Below, in pieces: positions 25,509-34,277 of a stretch of 64,000 bases of DNA. The translations under genes and the position numbers were made by a program. The DNA is taken from positions 62,001-126,000 of the forward strand of contig CAVWAR010000008.1 of NCBI GenBank assembly GCA_963753075.1. Reading direction: 5' to 3'. Every line of letters starts with the position of its first letter. Position 1 is the first letter of the stretch. The notes beneath the pieces were generated by a model that made no database searches, was not told the origin of the DNA, and saw only the letters and a program-made list of their open reading frames with translations. The DNA is from Prado023 sp963753075. Its GTDB lineage: Bacteria; Actinomycetota; Actinomycetes; S36-B12; CAIYMF01.

Positions 25509-25637
25509 TCGCGGGGTCACCGATGTGCACGACACGCCTGCCGGGCTGAGGTTCGTTCTCCTCTGGCTCGCATAGCCTTGGAATGGTCGGCCGGGTGCGC
25601 CGCCCATGTCCTCGGACATCGAACGAAAGGTTTCGAC

Positions 25638-26006
25638 ATGGACGACTCAGGCGGCTTGTTCTCAGCGGGCTTTCTCATCTTGTACTTCGGTTGGATCATC
25701 CTGCTGCTGGTCGGCGGGTGGCAGCTGTATGTCAAAGCGGGCCAGAAGGGCTGGGTCGCGATCATTCCCTTCCTGAACTTCTTCGGCCTGATGAAGATCG
25801 TGCACCGCCCGTGGTGGTGGTTCCTCCTGCTGCTCATCCCGTTCGTGAACATCGTCATCTGGATCATCGTGATGCTCGATCTGGCCAAGGCATTCGGCCA
25901 CGGCGTCGGGATGGGCCTGCTGCTGATCTTCCTGACCGGTATCGGCTACCTGGTGCTTGCCTTCGGCAGCTCGACGTACCAGCTCGAGGAGGATCCGCTG
26001 TTCTGA
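25638..26006 (+). CDS. Small four-helix membrane protein (DUF5684-like)
   Basis: 122 residues. Hydrophobic helices at roughly 8-27, 36-47, 56-77 and 87-108, with the conserved-looking AGQKGWVAIIPFLNFF between helices 1 and 2 and a short acidic C-terminus (LEEDPLF). This matches small DUF5684-type proteins found alone or next to signal peptidases. Function unknown. AAGG lies about 9 nt before the ATG. A strong terminator follows, so it is a single-gene transcript. Confidence 0.72.
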   Translation: MDDSGGLFSAGFLILYFGWIILLLVGGWQLYVKAGQKGWVAIIPFLNFFGLMKIVHRPWWWFLLLLIPFVNIVIWIIVMLDLAKAFGHGVGMGLLLIFLTGIGYLVLAFGSSTYQLEEDPLF

Positions 26007-26026
26007 GCGGGCGTCCACAGTTGTCC

Positions 26027-26060
26027 CGAGGGGGGCGGTCCCGGCGGACCGCCCCCCTCG
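26027..26060 (+). terminator. Terminator after the DUF5684-like gene
   Basis: A 15-bp perfect stem (CGAGGGGGGCGGTCC, 26027-26041, with 26046-26060) and a CGGC tetraloop, 20 bp after the stop codon. Confidence 0.88.
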
Positions 26061-26214
26061 GCGCATGCCGGGGCGGTTCGCACTCCGGGAGCGCTGGTCG
26101 GCGGCGCGGGGCCGGCGCCGCGAAGCGCAGCGCGCGGGCAGCAGGTCAATGCGGGCCGCCGCGTGGCAGACGGCATGGAGTCGGGATGAAGTCCGCAGCG
26201 CCCCTGGCCTCCGC

Positions 26215-26383
26215 AAGCGCGCTCGATGGGCACCGGCTGGGCGACGTGGTCTGGGTGGTGGCCCGGTACCCCGCGCGGTGGATACCGATGCGCGTCCGCG
26301 GAGGGCGGCCTTGGGTGCCCACCGAGCGCGCTAGGAGCGGGCCGAGGTTGAGATCGATGCCAATCGGTGCCCATCGTGCGCGG
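26215..26383. repeat. Intergenic repeat element B (copies of the same ~22-bp motif)
   Basis: Inside the 572-bp gene-free stretch 26007-26578. The ends are inverted copies of CGCGCTCGATGGGCACCG (26215-26240, plus) and of its reverse complement (26360-26383). A further copy is at 26309-26332 (minus sense) and a degenerate one near 26282-26298. Read on the minus strand, the order is forward, forward, (degenerate), reverse, as in element A at 11564-11676. No open frame with coding character is seen. Confidence 0.6.
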
Positions 26384-26385
26384 AA

Positions 26386-26425
26386 CACAGAGAGGGCGGC
26401 CCCGGATGGGACCGCCCTCTCTGTG
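26386..26425 (-). terminator. Perfect 14-bp hairpin, probable groEL terminator
   Basis: CACAGAGAGGGCGG (26386-26399) pairs with 26412-26425 around a 12-nt loop. It lies about 155 bp past the groEL stop on the minus strand, with the duplicated segment 26427-26585 in between. It directly abuts the end of repeat element B. Confidence 0.75.
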
Positions 26426-26426
26426 C

Positions 26427-26578
26427 GCTTCTTCGCTGTGGTGCTCGGCAGGTGCCGGCCCTGGCGGCCCGGCCCCTACCTGCGCTCCTCGCTCAGAAGG
26501 TGGTGCGTGTTGGCTTCTTCGCTGTGGTGCTCGGCAGGTGCCGGCCCTGGCGGGCCGGCCCCTACCTGCGCTCCTCGC

Positions 26579-26585
<7 letters not shown>
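26427..26585. repeat. 73-bp direct repeat that duplicates the groEL 3' end
   Basis: Copies at 26427-26499 and 26513-26585 (period 86 bp) differ at a single base that I could find (C/G near 26468 and 26554). The second copy includes the last codon and stop of groEL (TTC TGA on the minus strand), so the first copy is a duplicate of the gene end plus its 3' flank. Each copy holds a GCCGGCCC/GGGCCGGC hairpin flanked by GCAGGT/ACCTGC arms; the hairpin is perfect only in the groEL-proximal copy. Confidence 0.88.
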
Positions 26586-28201
<1,616 letters not shown>

Positions 28202-28357
28202 AAGTGTGTGGTTTCCTTCGCACGTTGTGCTGGGATGTCGGCACGCCTGCCCGCGACGGACGGCCCGTCGAGCAGGTTCACATCTCCCACTGCGAGCGGA
28301 CCTCAGCCGCACCGACCTGTCAGTGCCTCAGCGGGGCGCGTGATCCCGGTGTCCGGG

Positions 28358-28384
28358 TTGTCACTCGACCCCTCCGAGTGCTAA
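28358..28384 (-). promoter_or_regulatory. CIRCE operator 1 (HrcA) of groEL
   Basis: Minus strand: TTAGCACTC, 9-bp spacer, GAGTGACAA. The consensus is TTAGCACTC-N9-GAGTGCTAA, so one arm is perfect and the other has two mismatches. It lies about 157 bp before the groEL ATG. The surrounding 28202-28568 gap contains no gene that I can see. Confidence 0.88.
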
Positions 28385-28391
28385 GCCAAGT

Positions 28392-28418
28392 CTGGCACTC
28401 TCCCCCCACGAGTGCAAG
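28392..28418 (-). promoter_or_regulatory. CIRCE operator 2 (HrcA) of groEL
   Basis: CTGGCACTC, 9-bp spacer, GAGTGCAAG on the plus strand; seven of nine bases match in one arm and seven of nine in the other. It is separated by only 7 bp from CIRCE 1, so two HrcA dimers could bind side by side on nearly the same face of the helix (34-bp centre-to-centre). Confidence 0.8.
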
Positions 28419-28568
28419 TGAGCCCGCCGTTGTCCACCTGCCGGCGGTGCGGCGCCGGCAACACAGGTCTTCTGGCCCCGGCATGTCTGAACCCACTGAT
28501 CTAGGCTACGGACAAGAGGTATCCACCGGGCCGGAGCCAGTGGCCCTGATCGCGGAAGGAGCGAGGCG

Positions 28569-28907
28569 ATGACTGACTACGAACGGTCGCCGGGCCAGCA
28601 GTGGAAGGACGATCCTGCCGCCGATCTGATAACCGCCTACCACAACGACGTCTCCGAGGAGCTCGGGACCGACGGGCCGGAGGAGACCTTCGGCCACCCC
28701 GATGAGGCACAGGTCGGCCACCTGGTCGGTGACGACGAGGGGGTTCGCGCGGACGAGACGCCGGAGTCGATCGCCCATGACTCCCACGACGTGGAGGACC
28801 TAGCCGCCGAGGAACTGGCCATGCACTACGTCGAGAACGAGGACGCAGTCGAGACCACCCAGGACGACGACCTTCCCGAGGAACTGCGCGCCGCACTCGC
28901 CGAGTAA
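28569..28907 (+). CDS. Acidic hypothetical protein (DUF5709-like)
   Basis: 112 residues, strongly acidic (Asp/Glu about one third), no signal or membrane segment. The segment GHLVGDDEGVRADETPESIAH and EELAMHYVE resemble the DUF5709 family of actinobacteria, whose role is unknown. AAGGAG lies about 8 nt before the ATG. It is divergent from groEL and followed by a small terminator-like hairpin. Confidence 0.7.
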   Translation: MTDYERSPGQQWKDDPAADLITAYHNDVSEELGTDGPEETFGHPDEAQVGHLVGDDEGVRADETPESIAHDSHDVEDLAAEELAMHYVENEDAVETTQDDDLPEELRAALAE

Positions 28908-28935
28908 CCGCCCAGCCCCAACGCGACCCAACACG

Positions 28936-28953
28936 CACGGCCCCCCGCCGTGC
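28936..28953 (+). terminator. Short hairpin after the acidic protein gene
   Basis: GCACGG and CCGTGC pair across a C-rich 6-nt loop, 28 bp after the stop codon. The stem is only 6 bp, so it is a weak candidate; the larger structure just downstream may do the work. Confidence 0.4.
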
Positions 28954-28964
28954 CGGCCCCCGAC

Positions 28965-29038
28965 CCGTTCACCCTCCGCGTTTCCGTTCTTCCTCCGGGA
29001 ATTCGCGGAGGAAGGAGCGAGTCCGGGAGGGCGAACGG
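28965..29038. other. 74-bp two-tier hairpin upstream of the XPB gene
   Basis: The outer arms 28965-28977 (CCGTTCACCCTCC) and 29026-29038 pair with one mismatch; inside, 28989-28997 (CTTCCTCCG) pairs perfectly with 29006-29014 over an 8-nt loop. Its end lies 64 bp before the probable transcription start of the XPB gene. It may be a bidirectional terminator or a structured DNA/RNA element; there is no evidence for a ligand. Confidence 0.5.
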
Positions 29039-29113
29039 ATGGGACGAGCGAGATGCGCGGCGCCCGGCCGCCGCGCGTCAGCGGCTCGGGTTCTGGTGGG
29101 GGACAATCGTTGG

Positions 29114-30766
29114 ATGACTGACGGGCCCCTGATCGTCCAGAGCGACAAGACCGTGCTGCTGGAGGTCGACCATCCGGCCGCCGAGCAGGCCCGCCGCGAT
29201 ATCGCCGCCTTCGCCGAGCTGGAGCGGGCCCCGGAGCACATCCATACCTACCGGATCACTCCGCTGGGGCTGTGGAACGCGCGCGCCGCCGGCCATGACG
29301 CTGAGAGCGTCGTCGATGCCCTGATCCGCTACTCCCGGTTCCCGGTCCCGCACGCCCTGCTCGTGGATGTGGCCGACACCATGGATCGGTACGGCCGGCT
29401 GCGCCTGCTCAAGCATCCGGTGCATGGGCTGGTGCTCGAGGCCAGCGACCGAGCCGTCCTGACCGAGGTGCTGCGCAGCCGCAAGGTGATCCCGATGGTG
29501 GGCGCGAGGATCGATGAGGACACCGTCGCGATCCACCCCAGTGAGCGGGGGGCGCTCAAGCAGGTCCTGCTGCGGCTGGGCTGGCCGGCCGAGGACCTCG
29601 CCGGCTACGTGGACGGTGAGGCCCACCCGATCGACCTGGTTCAGGAGACCTGGGAGCTGCGCGACTACCAGCGCCAGGCGGCCGAGGGCTTCTGGCACGG
29701 GGGGTCCGGCGTGGTGGTGCTGCCCTGCGGGGCCGGCAAGACGCTCGTCGGGGCGGCCGCGATGGACCTGGCGAAGGCGACCACGCTGATCCTGGTCACC
29801 AACACCGTGTCCGCCCGCCAGTGGCGCGACGAACTGCTGCGGCGCACCAACCTGACCGAGGACGAGATCGGCGAGTACTCCGGCGCCCGCAAGGAGGTCC
29901 GGCCGGTCACGATCGCGACCTACCAGGTGATGACGACCAAGCGGAAGGGCACCTATGCCCACCTCGACCTCTTCGATGCCCGGGACTGGGGACTGATCAT
30001 CTACGACGAGGTGCACCTGCTCCCGGCCCCGATCTTCCGGTTCACCGCCGACATCCAGGCCCGCCGCCGGCTCGGGCTGACCGCCACGTTGGTCCGCGAG
30101 GACGGCCGGGAGGGTGATGTCTTCTCCCTGATCGGCCCGAAGCGCTACGACGCCCCGTGGCGGGAGATCGAGGCGCAGGGCTGGATCGCACCCGCGGACT
30201 GCGTCGAGGTCAGGGTCACGCTCCCCGATGCCCAGCGGATGGCCTACGCCATGGCCGAGCCGGAGGAGCGCTACCGGATGGCGGCCACCGCCCGCGAGAA
30301 GCAGGCGATCGTCTCGACCCTGGTCGCGCGGCACCCCGACGACCAGGTGCTGGTGATCGGCCAGTACCTGGATCAGCTCCATGAGCTCGGTGACCTGCTC
30401 GGGGTCCCGGTCATCACCGGTGAGATGCCGGTGAAGGAGCGCCAGGAGCTCTTCGCGCTGTTCCGGACCGGCGAGGTGTCCACCCTGGTGGTGTCCAAGG
30501 TGGCGAACTTCAGCCTGGACCTGCCCGAGGCCTCGGTGGCCATCCAGGTGTCGGGCTCCTTCGGATCCCGCCAGGAGGAGGCCCAGCGGCTCGGGCGCAT
30601 CCTGCGGCCCAAGGCCGACGGGCGCGGGGCGCGGTTCTACACGGTCGTCACCCGCGACACCGTGGATGCGGACTTCGCCGCGCACCGGCAGCGGTTCCTC
30701 GCCGAACAGGGGTACGCCTACCGGATCGTGGACGCCGCCGACGTGCTCGAGGGTATGGCTGACTGA
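29114..30766 (+). CDS. DNA repair helicase of the XPB family
   Basis: 550 residues, the size of bacterial XPB. An N-terminal domain (~1-180) includes the damage-recognition-like region. Helicase motifs: I PCGAGKT (~206-212), II DEVH (~298-301), III GLTAT, and VI QRLGRILRPK. A thumb-like insertion and RED-like motif region lie between. Superfamily 2, 3'-5' ATP-dependent DNA unwinding, likely in nucleotide excision repair or transcription-coupled processes. GACAAT at 29102-29107 lies 6 nt before the ATG, so it is leaderless. It converges with the WYL/helicase-associated gene, 8 bp between stops. Confidence 0.93.
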   Translation: MTDGPLIVQSDKTVLLEVDHPAAEQARRDIAAFAELERAPEHIHTYRITPLGLWNARAAGHDAESVVDALIRYSRFPVPHALLVDVADTMDRYGRLRLLKHPVHGLVLEASDRAVLTEVLRSRKVIPMVGARIDEDTVAIHPSERGALKQVLLRLGWPAEDLAGYVDGEAHPIDLVQETWELRDYQRQAAEGFWHGGSGVVVLPCGAGKTLVGAAAMDLAKATTLILVTNTVSARQWRDELLRRTNLTEDEIGEYSGARKEVRPVTIATYQVMTTKRKGTYAHLDLFDARDWGLIIYDEVHLLPAPIFRFTADIQARRRLGLTATLVREDGREGDVFSLIGPKRYDAPWREIEAQGWIAPADCVEVRVTLPDAQRMAYAMAEPEERYRMAATAREKQAIVSTLVARHPDDQVLVIGQYLDQLHELGDLLGVPVITGEMPVKERQELFALFRTGEVSTLVVSKVANFSLDLPEASVAIQVSGSFGSRQEEAQRLGRILRPKADGRGARFYTVVTRDTVDADFAAHRQRFLAEQGYAYRIVDAADVLEGMAD

Positions 30767-30774
30767 AAACCGGC

Positions 30775-33027
30775 TCAGGTCGGTTGCACGCCCGTGATCC
30801 GGGCCAGGGCGAACGACGTGATCGCCTCCGATCGCAGGTCCAGCGCGGTGAGGTAGCCGCCGACCAGACGCAGCGGCTCGACCCGCCGGTCGCCGGCCAC
30901 GCCGGCCGGGTCGGCGTACCCGATCCACACGGGCGACTCGTCGGCGATCGCTGACCGCAGGGCCGCGACCACATCAACGGGGGCCATCGTGGCGACGGGC
31001 TGCGCCGGGGTGCGCGCCCCCAACGTGGCCGAGTCGTCCGGGCCGGGGCGATCGGATCTGTCGTTGGCGCGGATCGCGCGGACCGCCGCCGCGGCCAGGG
31101 CGGGCGTGATGGCCGCCGAGCCAGCGTCCGGCACGGGGCTGCGGCCGTGCGCCCGACGGGGGCCCTCGGCGGCCGGCCCGCGGCCCGGCTCGGCGAGCAG
31201 GGAGTGCCCGAGCTGGCGCACTCGGTCCAGCACGTGCTCGGGGGACTGCTCGGAGGCCAGCACAGTGTCGGACAGCGCGAACAGCCCGAGCGGTGCGGCG
31301 CCGGGGTCGGCCAAAATGCCGGCGAGGACGACCGGGTCGTCGCAGCGCAGGAATGTGGCCGCTGCCCCGATTCGCAGCACCGCGTGCCGGCGTGCGACGT
31401 CCTCGATCAGGTACGTGAGCGACTGGGGGACCGTCCCCCGTCTGCTCAGCTCCGCGAGCACGTCGGCGGCGGTCCGTCCCCCGTCAAGGGCGCGGCGGAC
31501 GCTGTGGGTGGAGAACCGGTAGACGCTGGCCGCTCCGGTCGACTCGGGATCGGCGACCGAGCGCATCAGGTCCGAGAGCGCTGGGGTCGGCAGACCGGGC
31601 ACGATCGCGGTCAGGTCGGCCTGCATGATGAGCTGGTCGACCTGCCCCGGCAGCGATGCCGCCAGAGCGGTCGCCACCGAGTCGTTGCCGGCCAGCAGCG
31701 CCCGGCCGGCGCTGGTGAGGGTCCCGTCCACGACGAGCCCGAGCCCCCGGCACTGGCCGAGGATCGCGCGGACCCGAGCCTCGCGAGTGGCGTCGTGCCG
31801 CCGTGGCGCCCACCAGTCGACCGCGGCAACCACCTCGTCGTCCTGCCACCCGCCCTCGGCCGAAGCGAGCACGCGCAGCACATCGCGCCGCAGCTCGGGC
31901 AGCGCCGGGGCGCTGAGCTCGGGGGACAGTGGACGGTGGTCGGCATCGGCCACTGATCGCGGCATCGCGACCCAGGCCGACAGCAGTGCGGCGTGCTGCT
32001 CGCTGGGCGGCAGCTGCAGCCAGGTGTCGAACGCGCGGGTCGGCAGGACGCTGCCCGGGTCGCGGGAGTCGGTGGCCACCAGGTCAGCGGTGGCTGCCAC
32101 CTCGATCACCAGCGCGGCGGCCGCCTCAGGTGCGGTCATGGCACGGGCGGTCCGGGTCAGGTCCCGTGCGGAGATCCCGCCCGCCCGCAGCCGCGTGGGC
32201 GGTGCGATTGCCCAGTGCCGTCCGAGCTCGCCGGTTCGGTGCAGCGCGTCCAGGACGGCGCCGACCGCCCCGGGGTCGACCCGGGCCGGGTCCGGCGCCG
32301 GGCGCTGGGGAGCAGGAGCGGCCAGGTCGATCAACTGCCGGGCGGGGTCGGTGACCTCCGTCCGGCGCAGGATTGCCACGACCTCGGCCGGGAGGACAAC
32401 GCGGTCCGCACCCAGGGGGACGAGCAGGTGGTGGGCGAGCAGCCAGTCCACGGGACTGCGTTCTGGGTCCGGCTCCCGTCGGGCATCGGAGACCGTGCCG
32501 ATCACCGGACCGGCCAGCAGCCGTTCCAGCGCGGCCGAGGCACCGGGCGGGGCGCCGGCGAGCAGGGACCCGACGGCATCGGGGTCGGCGAGGTAGCCCG
32601 CGACCACCGGATCGAGGGCACCCATCCGGGGACCCCGGTCGGAGGGGATCATGAGATCCCGGGCCGGCCCGACCAGGTGCAGCGAGCGGTCCGTGCCCCA
32701 CAGGAGCCCCTCGGACCGCATCCGGTCGATGACGGGGCGGACCCGGGCGGCCGATCGCCCGCGCCCCGACTGGCTGCCGCTGAACCTGGCGGCCACGGAG
32801 GTGATCCGGACGGGGTCCGGCTCGAGCGCCGCGGCCAGGACCACGTGCAGGGCGAACTGGTCGTACCCGCGCAGGTTGGCGGCGATGCTGCCGGGCGCTC
32901 CAGCCCGCTGGGCCAGCGCGGTGATGTCTGCCGGGACCGGGTGCAGGAGGTCAGGGCGGGCCACCACCAGGGTGGCCAGCTGCTCGTCGGACCGGGCGCG
33001 CAGGTCGTCGGCAAGGCTGCGCATCAT
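30775..33027 (-). CDS. Helicase-associated protein with C-terminal WYL domain
   Basis: 750 residues. Matches the actinobacterial proteins (like Rv0862c beside mycobacterial XPB) annotated as helicase conserved C-terminal/XPB-Ssl2-like: repeated winged-helix regions (SDEQLATLVVARPDLL near the start), a central HELICASE_C_3-type segment (SLTYLIEDVARRHAVLRIG) and a C-terminal WYL-like domain (VDVVAALRSAIADESPVWIGYAD, YLTALDLRSEAITSFAL). No Walker motifs are seen, so it is not itself a helicase; WYL domains sense ligands or DNA damage-linked nucleotides. Two ATG codons in a row at 33027 and 33024. Its promoter lies in or before the small gene upstream. Confidence 0.8.
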   Translation of the reverse strand: MMRSLADDLRARSDEQLATLVVARPDLLHPVPADITALAQRAGAPGSIAANLRGYDQFALHVVLAAALEPDPVRITSVAARFSGSQSGRGRSAARVRPVIDRMRSEGLLWGTDRSLHLVGPARDLMIPSDRGPRMGALDPVVAGYLADPDAVGSLLAGAPPGASAALERLLAGPVIGTVSDARREPDPERSPVDWLLAHHLLVPLGADRVVLPAEVVAILRRTEVTDPARQLIDLAAPAPQRPAPDPARVDPGAVGAVLDALHRTGELGRHWAIAPPTRLRAGGISARDLTRTARAMTAPEAAAALVIEVAATADLVATDSRDPGSVLPTRAFDTWLQLPPSEQHAALLSAWVAMPRSVADADHRPLSPELSAPALPELRRDVLRVLASAEGGWQDDEVVAAVDWWAPRRHDATREARVRAILGQCRGLGLVVDGTLTSAGRALLAGNDSVATALAASLPGQVDQLIMQADLTAIVPGLPTPALSDLMRSVADPESTGAASVYRFSTHSVRRALDGGRTAADVLAELSRRGTVPQSLTYLIEDVARRHAVLRIGAAATFLRCDDPVVLAGILADPGAAPLGLFALSDTVLASEQSPEHVLDRVRQLGHSLLAEPGRGPAAEGPRRAHGRSPVPDAGSAAITPALAAAAVRAIRANDRSDRPGPDDSATLGARTPAQPVATMAPVDVVAALRSAIADESPVWIGYADPAGVAGDRRVEPLRLVGGYLTALDLRSEAITSFALARITGVQPT

Positions 33028-33035
33028 TGACCCGA

Positions 33036-33281
33036 TCAGTTGAGCGTGGCGCGCGCGGCAATCTGCGAGCGCGAGCGGCGCCGGGCGTTGCGGGCCAGGC
33101 CCACGATCACCATGGCCAGGCCGAGGCCCGTGAGCATCGCCAGCCACCAGAACGCACTCGGCAGCTCGACATCGAACGCGAGCGGGAGCATGGCGATCAG
33201 GGTCAGCGCCATACCGGCGGCGGTGATGATCAGCCCGGCGCGGAGCAGCCGATCACCCGCGCCCGCGGTTGACTCAGGCAT
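33036..33281 (-). CDS. Small two-helix membrane protein
   Basis: 81 residues: helices at ~12-33 (GLIITAAGMALTLIAMLPLAF) and ~40-60, then a basic tail RNARRRSRSQIAARATLN. No family recognised. Its ATG overlaps the end of the cold-shock gene by 8 bp and it ends 8 bp before the WYL gene, so the three minus-strand genes form one operon. Confidence 0.65.
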   Translation of the reverse strand: MPESTAGAGDRLLRAGLIITAAGMALTLIAMLPLAFDVELPSAFWWLAMLTGLGLAMVIVGLARNARRRSRSQIAARATLN

Positions 33282-33657
33282 CGAGGTCGTCGGCCACCGC
33301 ACGCAGGACCGCGGCGACCTTGGTGCCCTTGGCATCGGCCGGGTAGCGCCCGCGGCGCAGGTCGTTGCCCACGTCGTCGAGCAGCTTGATCAGCGTCTCG
33401 ACGATGATCGACATCTCTTCGGCCGGCTTGCGCTTGGCCTTGACGACTGAGGCGGTCGGCTCGAGGACGGTCAGTGACAGGGCGGTCTTCCCCTTCTTGC
33501 CGTCGACCACGCCGAACTCAACCCGGGTACCGCCCTTGAGGGTCGTCACACCGGAGGGCAGGGAGTTCCCGTGGACGAAGACGTCCTCGCCGTCGTCGGA
33601 GGTCAGGAAGCCGAAGCCCTTCTCCGCGTCGTACCACTTGACCTTGCCGGTGGGCAC
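33274..33657 (-). CDS. Cold-shock domain protein with C-terminal extension
   Basis: 127 residues, about twice the classical CspA. Residues 1-66 form the nucleic acid-binding OB-fold with RNP1 KGFGFL and RNP2 DVFVH. Residues ~75-127 add a helical region (SIIVETLIKLLDDVGNDLRRGRY) seen in actinobacterial homologues. Likely single-stranded RNA/DNA chaperone. AGGAG 6-7 nt before the GTG. First gene of an operon with the small membrane protein and WYL protein. Confidence 0.88.
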   Translation of the reverse strand: MPTGKVKWYDAEKGFGFLTSDDGEDVFVHGNSLPSGVTTLKGGTRVEFGVVDGKKGKTALSLTVLEPTASVVKAKRKPAEEMSIIVETLIKLLDDVGNDLRRGRYPADAKGTKVAAVLRAVADDLDA

Positions 33658-33705
33658 TGTGAACTCCTGTGATCGTGGGGGACGTGCAACGCTCCAGAGT
33701 AACCC

Positions 33706-33722
33706 CGGGGGCCTGAGGCCCC
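33706..33722 (-). terminator. Terminator after the DUF2771-like lipoprotein gene
   Basis: GGGGGCC and GGCCCCC pair over a 3-nt loop (TGA). It lies 17 bp past the stop of the gene ending at 33740 and before the cold-shock gene promoter. Confidence 0.65.
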
Positions 33723-33739
33723 CAATCCGTGCTGACGGG

Positions 33740-34204
33740 TCAGCGGGGGAGGAGTTGGAAGAACCAGTAGCCGCGGGCGCCGTTGGGCTGGGCCGCGGCG
33801 ATGACCTGCAGGGTGTACCCGCCTGGCTCGACTGCCCCCTGCTCGGGGAAGGTGAAACGGTAGTAGGTCTCGGTCAGGCCGGTCGCGAGGGTCTGGCCGG
33901 CGATCTGGACCGACCATCCGCCCTCGGCGACCTTCGGGTCCACGGAGATCCCCACGGTGGCACCGGGGGCCACCTCGAGGGTGGCCACACCCTGACCGCT
34001 GCCGGCAGTCTCCAGCACGTCCTGGGCACACTCGGTCGGGGTCAACCCGCCGACCTCGGCGTCCTGCCAGCAGAGTGCCTCGCTGTGCTGGCTCGAGGTC
34101 CCCGACCACGCGGTGACGCCCGGATAGGGCTTCTCGCATCCGGCGAGCACGAGGGGGGACAGGGCGACGAGGGCGATCGCCAGGGAACGGCGCGGCGACT
34201 TCAT
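33740..34204 (-). CDS. DUF2771-like lipoprotein
   Basis: 154 residues. Lipoprotein signal with LVLAGC (Cys23), followed by a beta-rich domain (GATVGISVDPKVAEGGWSVQ). The family is actinobacterial and uncharacterised; in mycobacteria relatives sit near the same DUF3027/serC block. TAGGCT lies 6 nt before the ATG, so the transcript should be leaderless. Divergent from the DUF3027 gene. Confidence 0.75.
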   Translation of the reverse strand: MKSPRRSLAIALVALSPLVLAGCEKPYPGVTAWSGTSSQHSEALCWQDAEVGGLTPTECAQDVLETAGSGQGVATLEVAPGATVGISVDPKVAEGGWSVQIAGQTLATGLTETYYRFTFPEQGAVEPGGYTLQVIAAAQPNGARGYWFFQLLPR

Positions 34205-34209
34205 GGGGG

Positions 34210-34216
34210 TAGCCTA
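34210..34216. promoter_or_regulatory. Shared symmetrical -10 element TAGCCTA of divergent promoters
   Basis: TAGCCT on the plus strand (34210-34215) and TAGGCT on the minus strand (34211-34216) overlap almost completely. The minus-strand hexamer is 6 nt from the DUF2771 start codon. The plus-strand hexamer would start a transcript near 34222, about 56 nt before the DUF3027 gene. Confidence 0.55.
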
Positions 34217-34277
34217 TCTGCGTGGAGGCGGACCGCCCCACCCGGCCGTGGCCGGACCGCACGACCCGGGAAGCCCC

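Noticed and set aside
29078..30928. 616-codon minus-strand frame opposite XPB
   Set aside because: XPB helicase motifs are on the plus strand; the antisense product has no recognisable fold.
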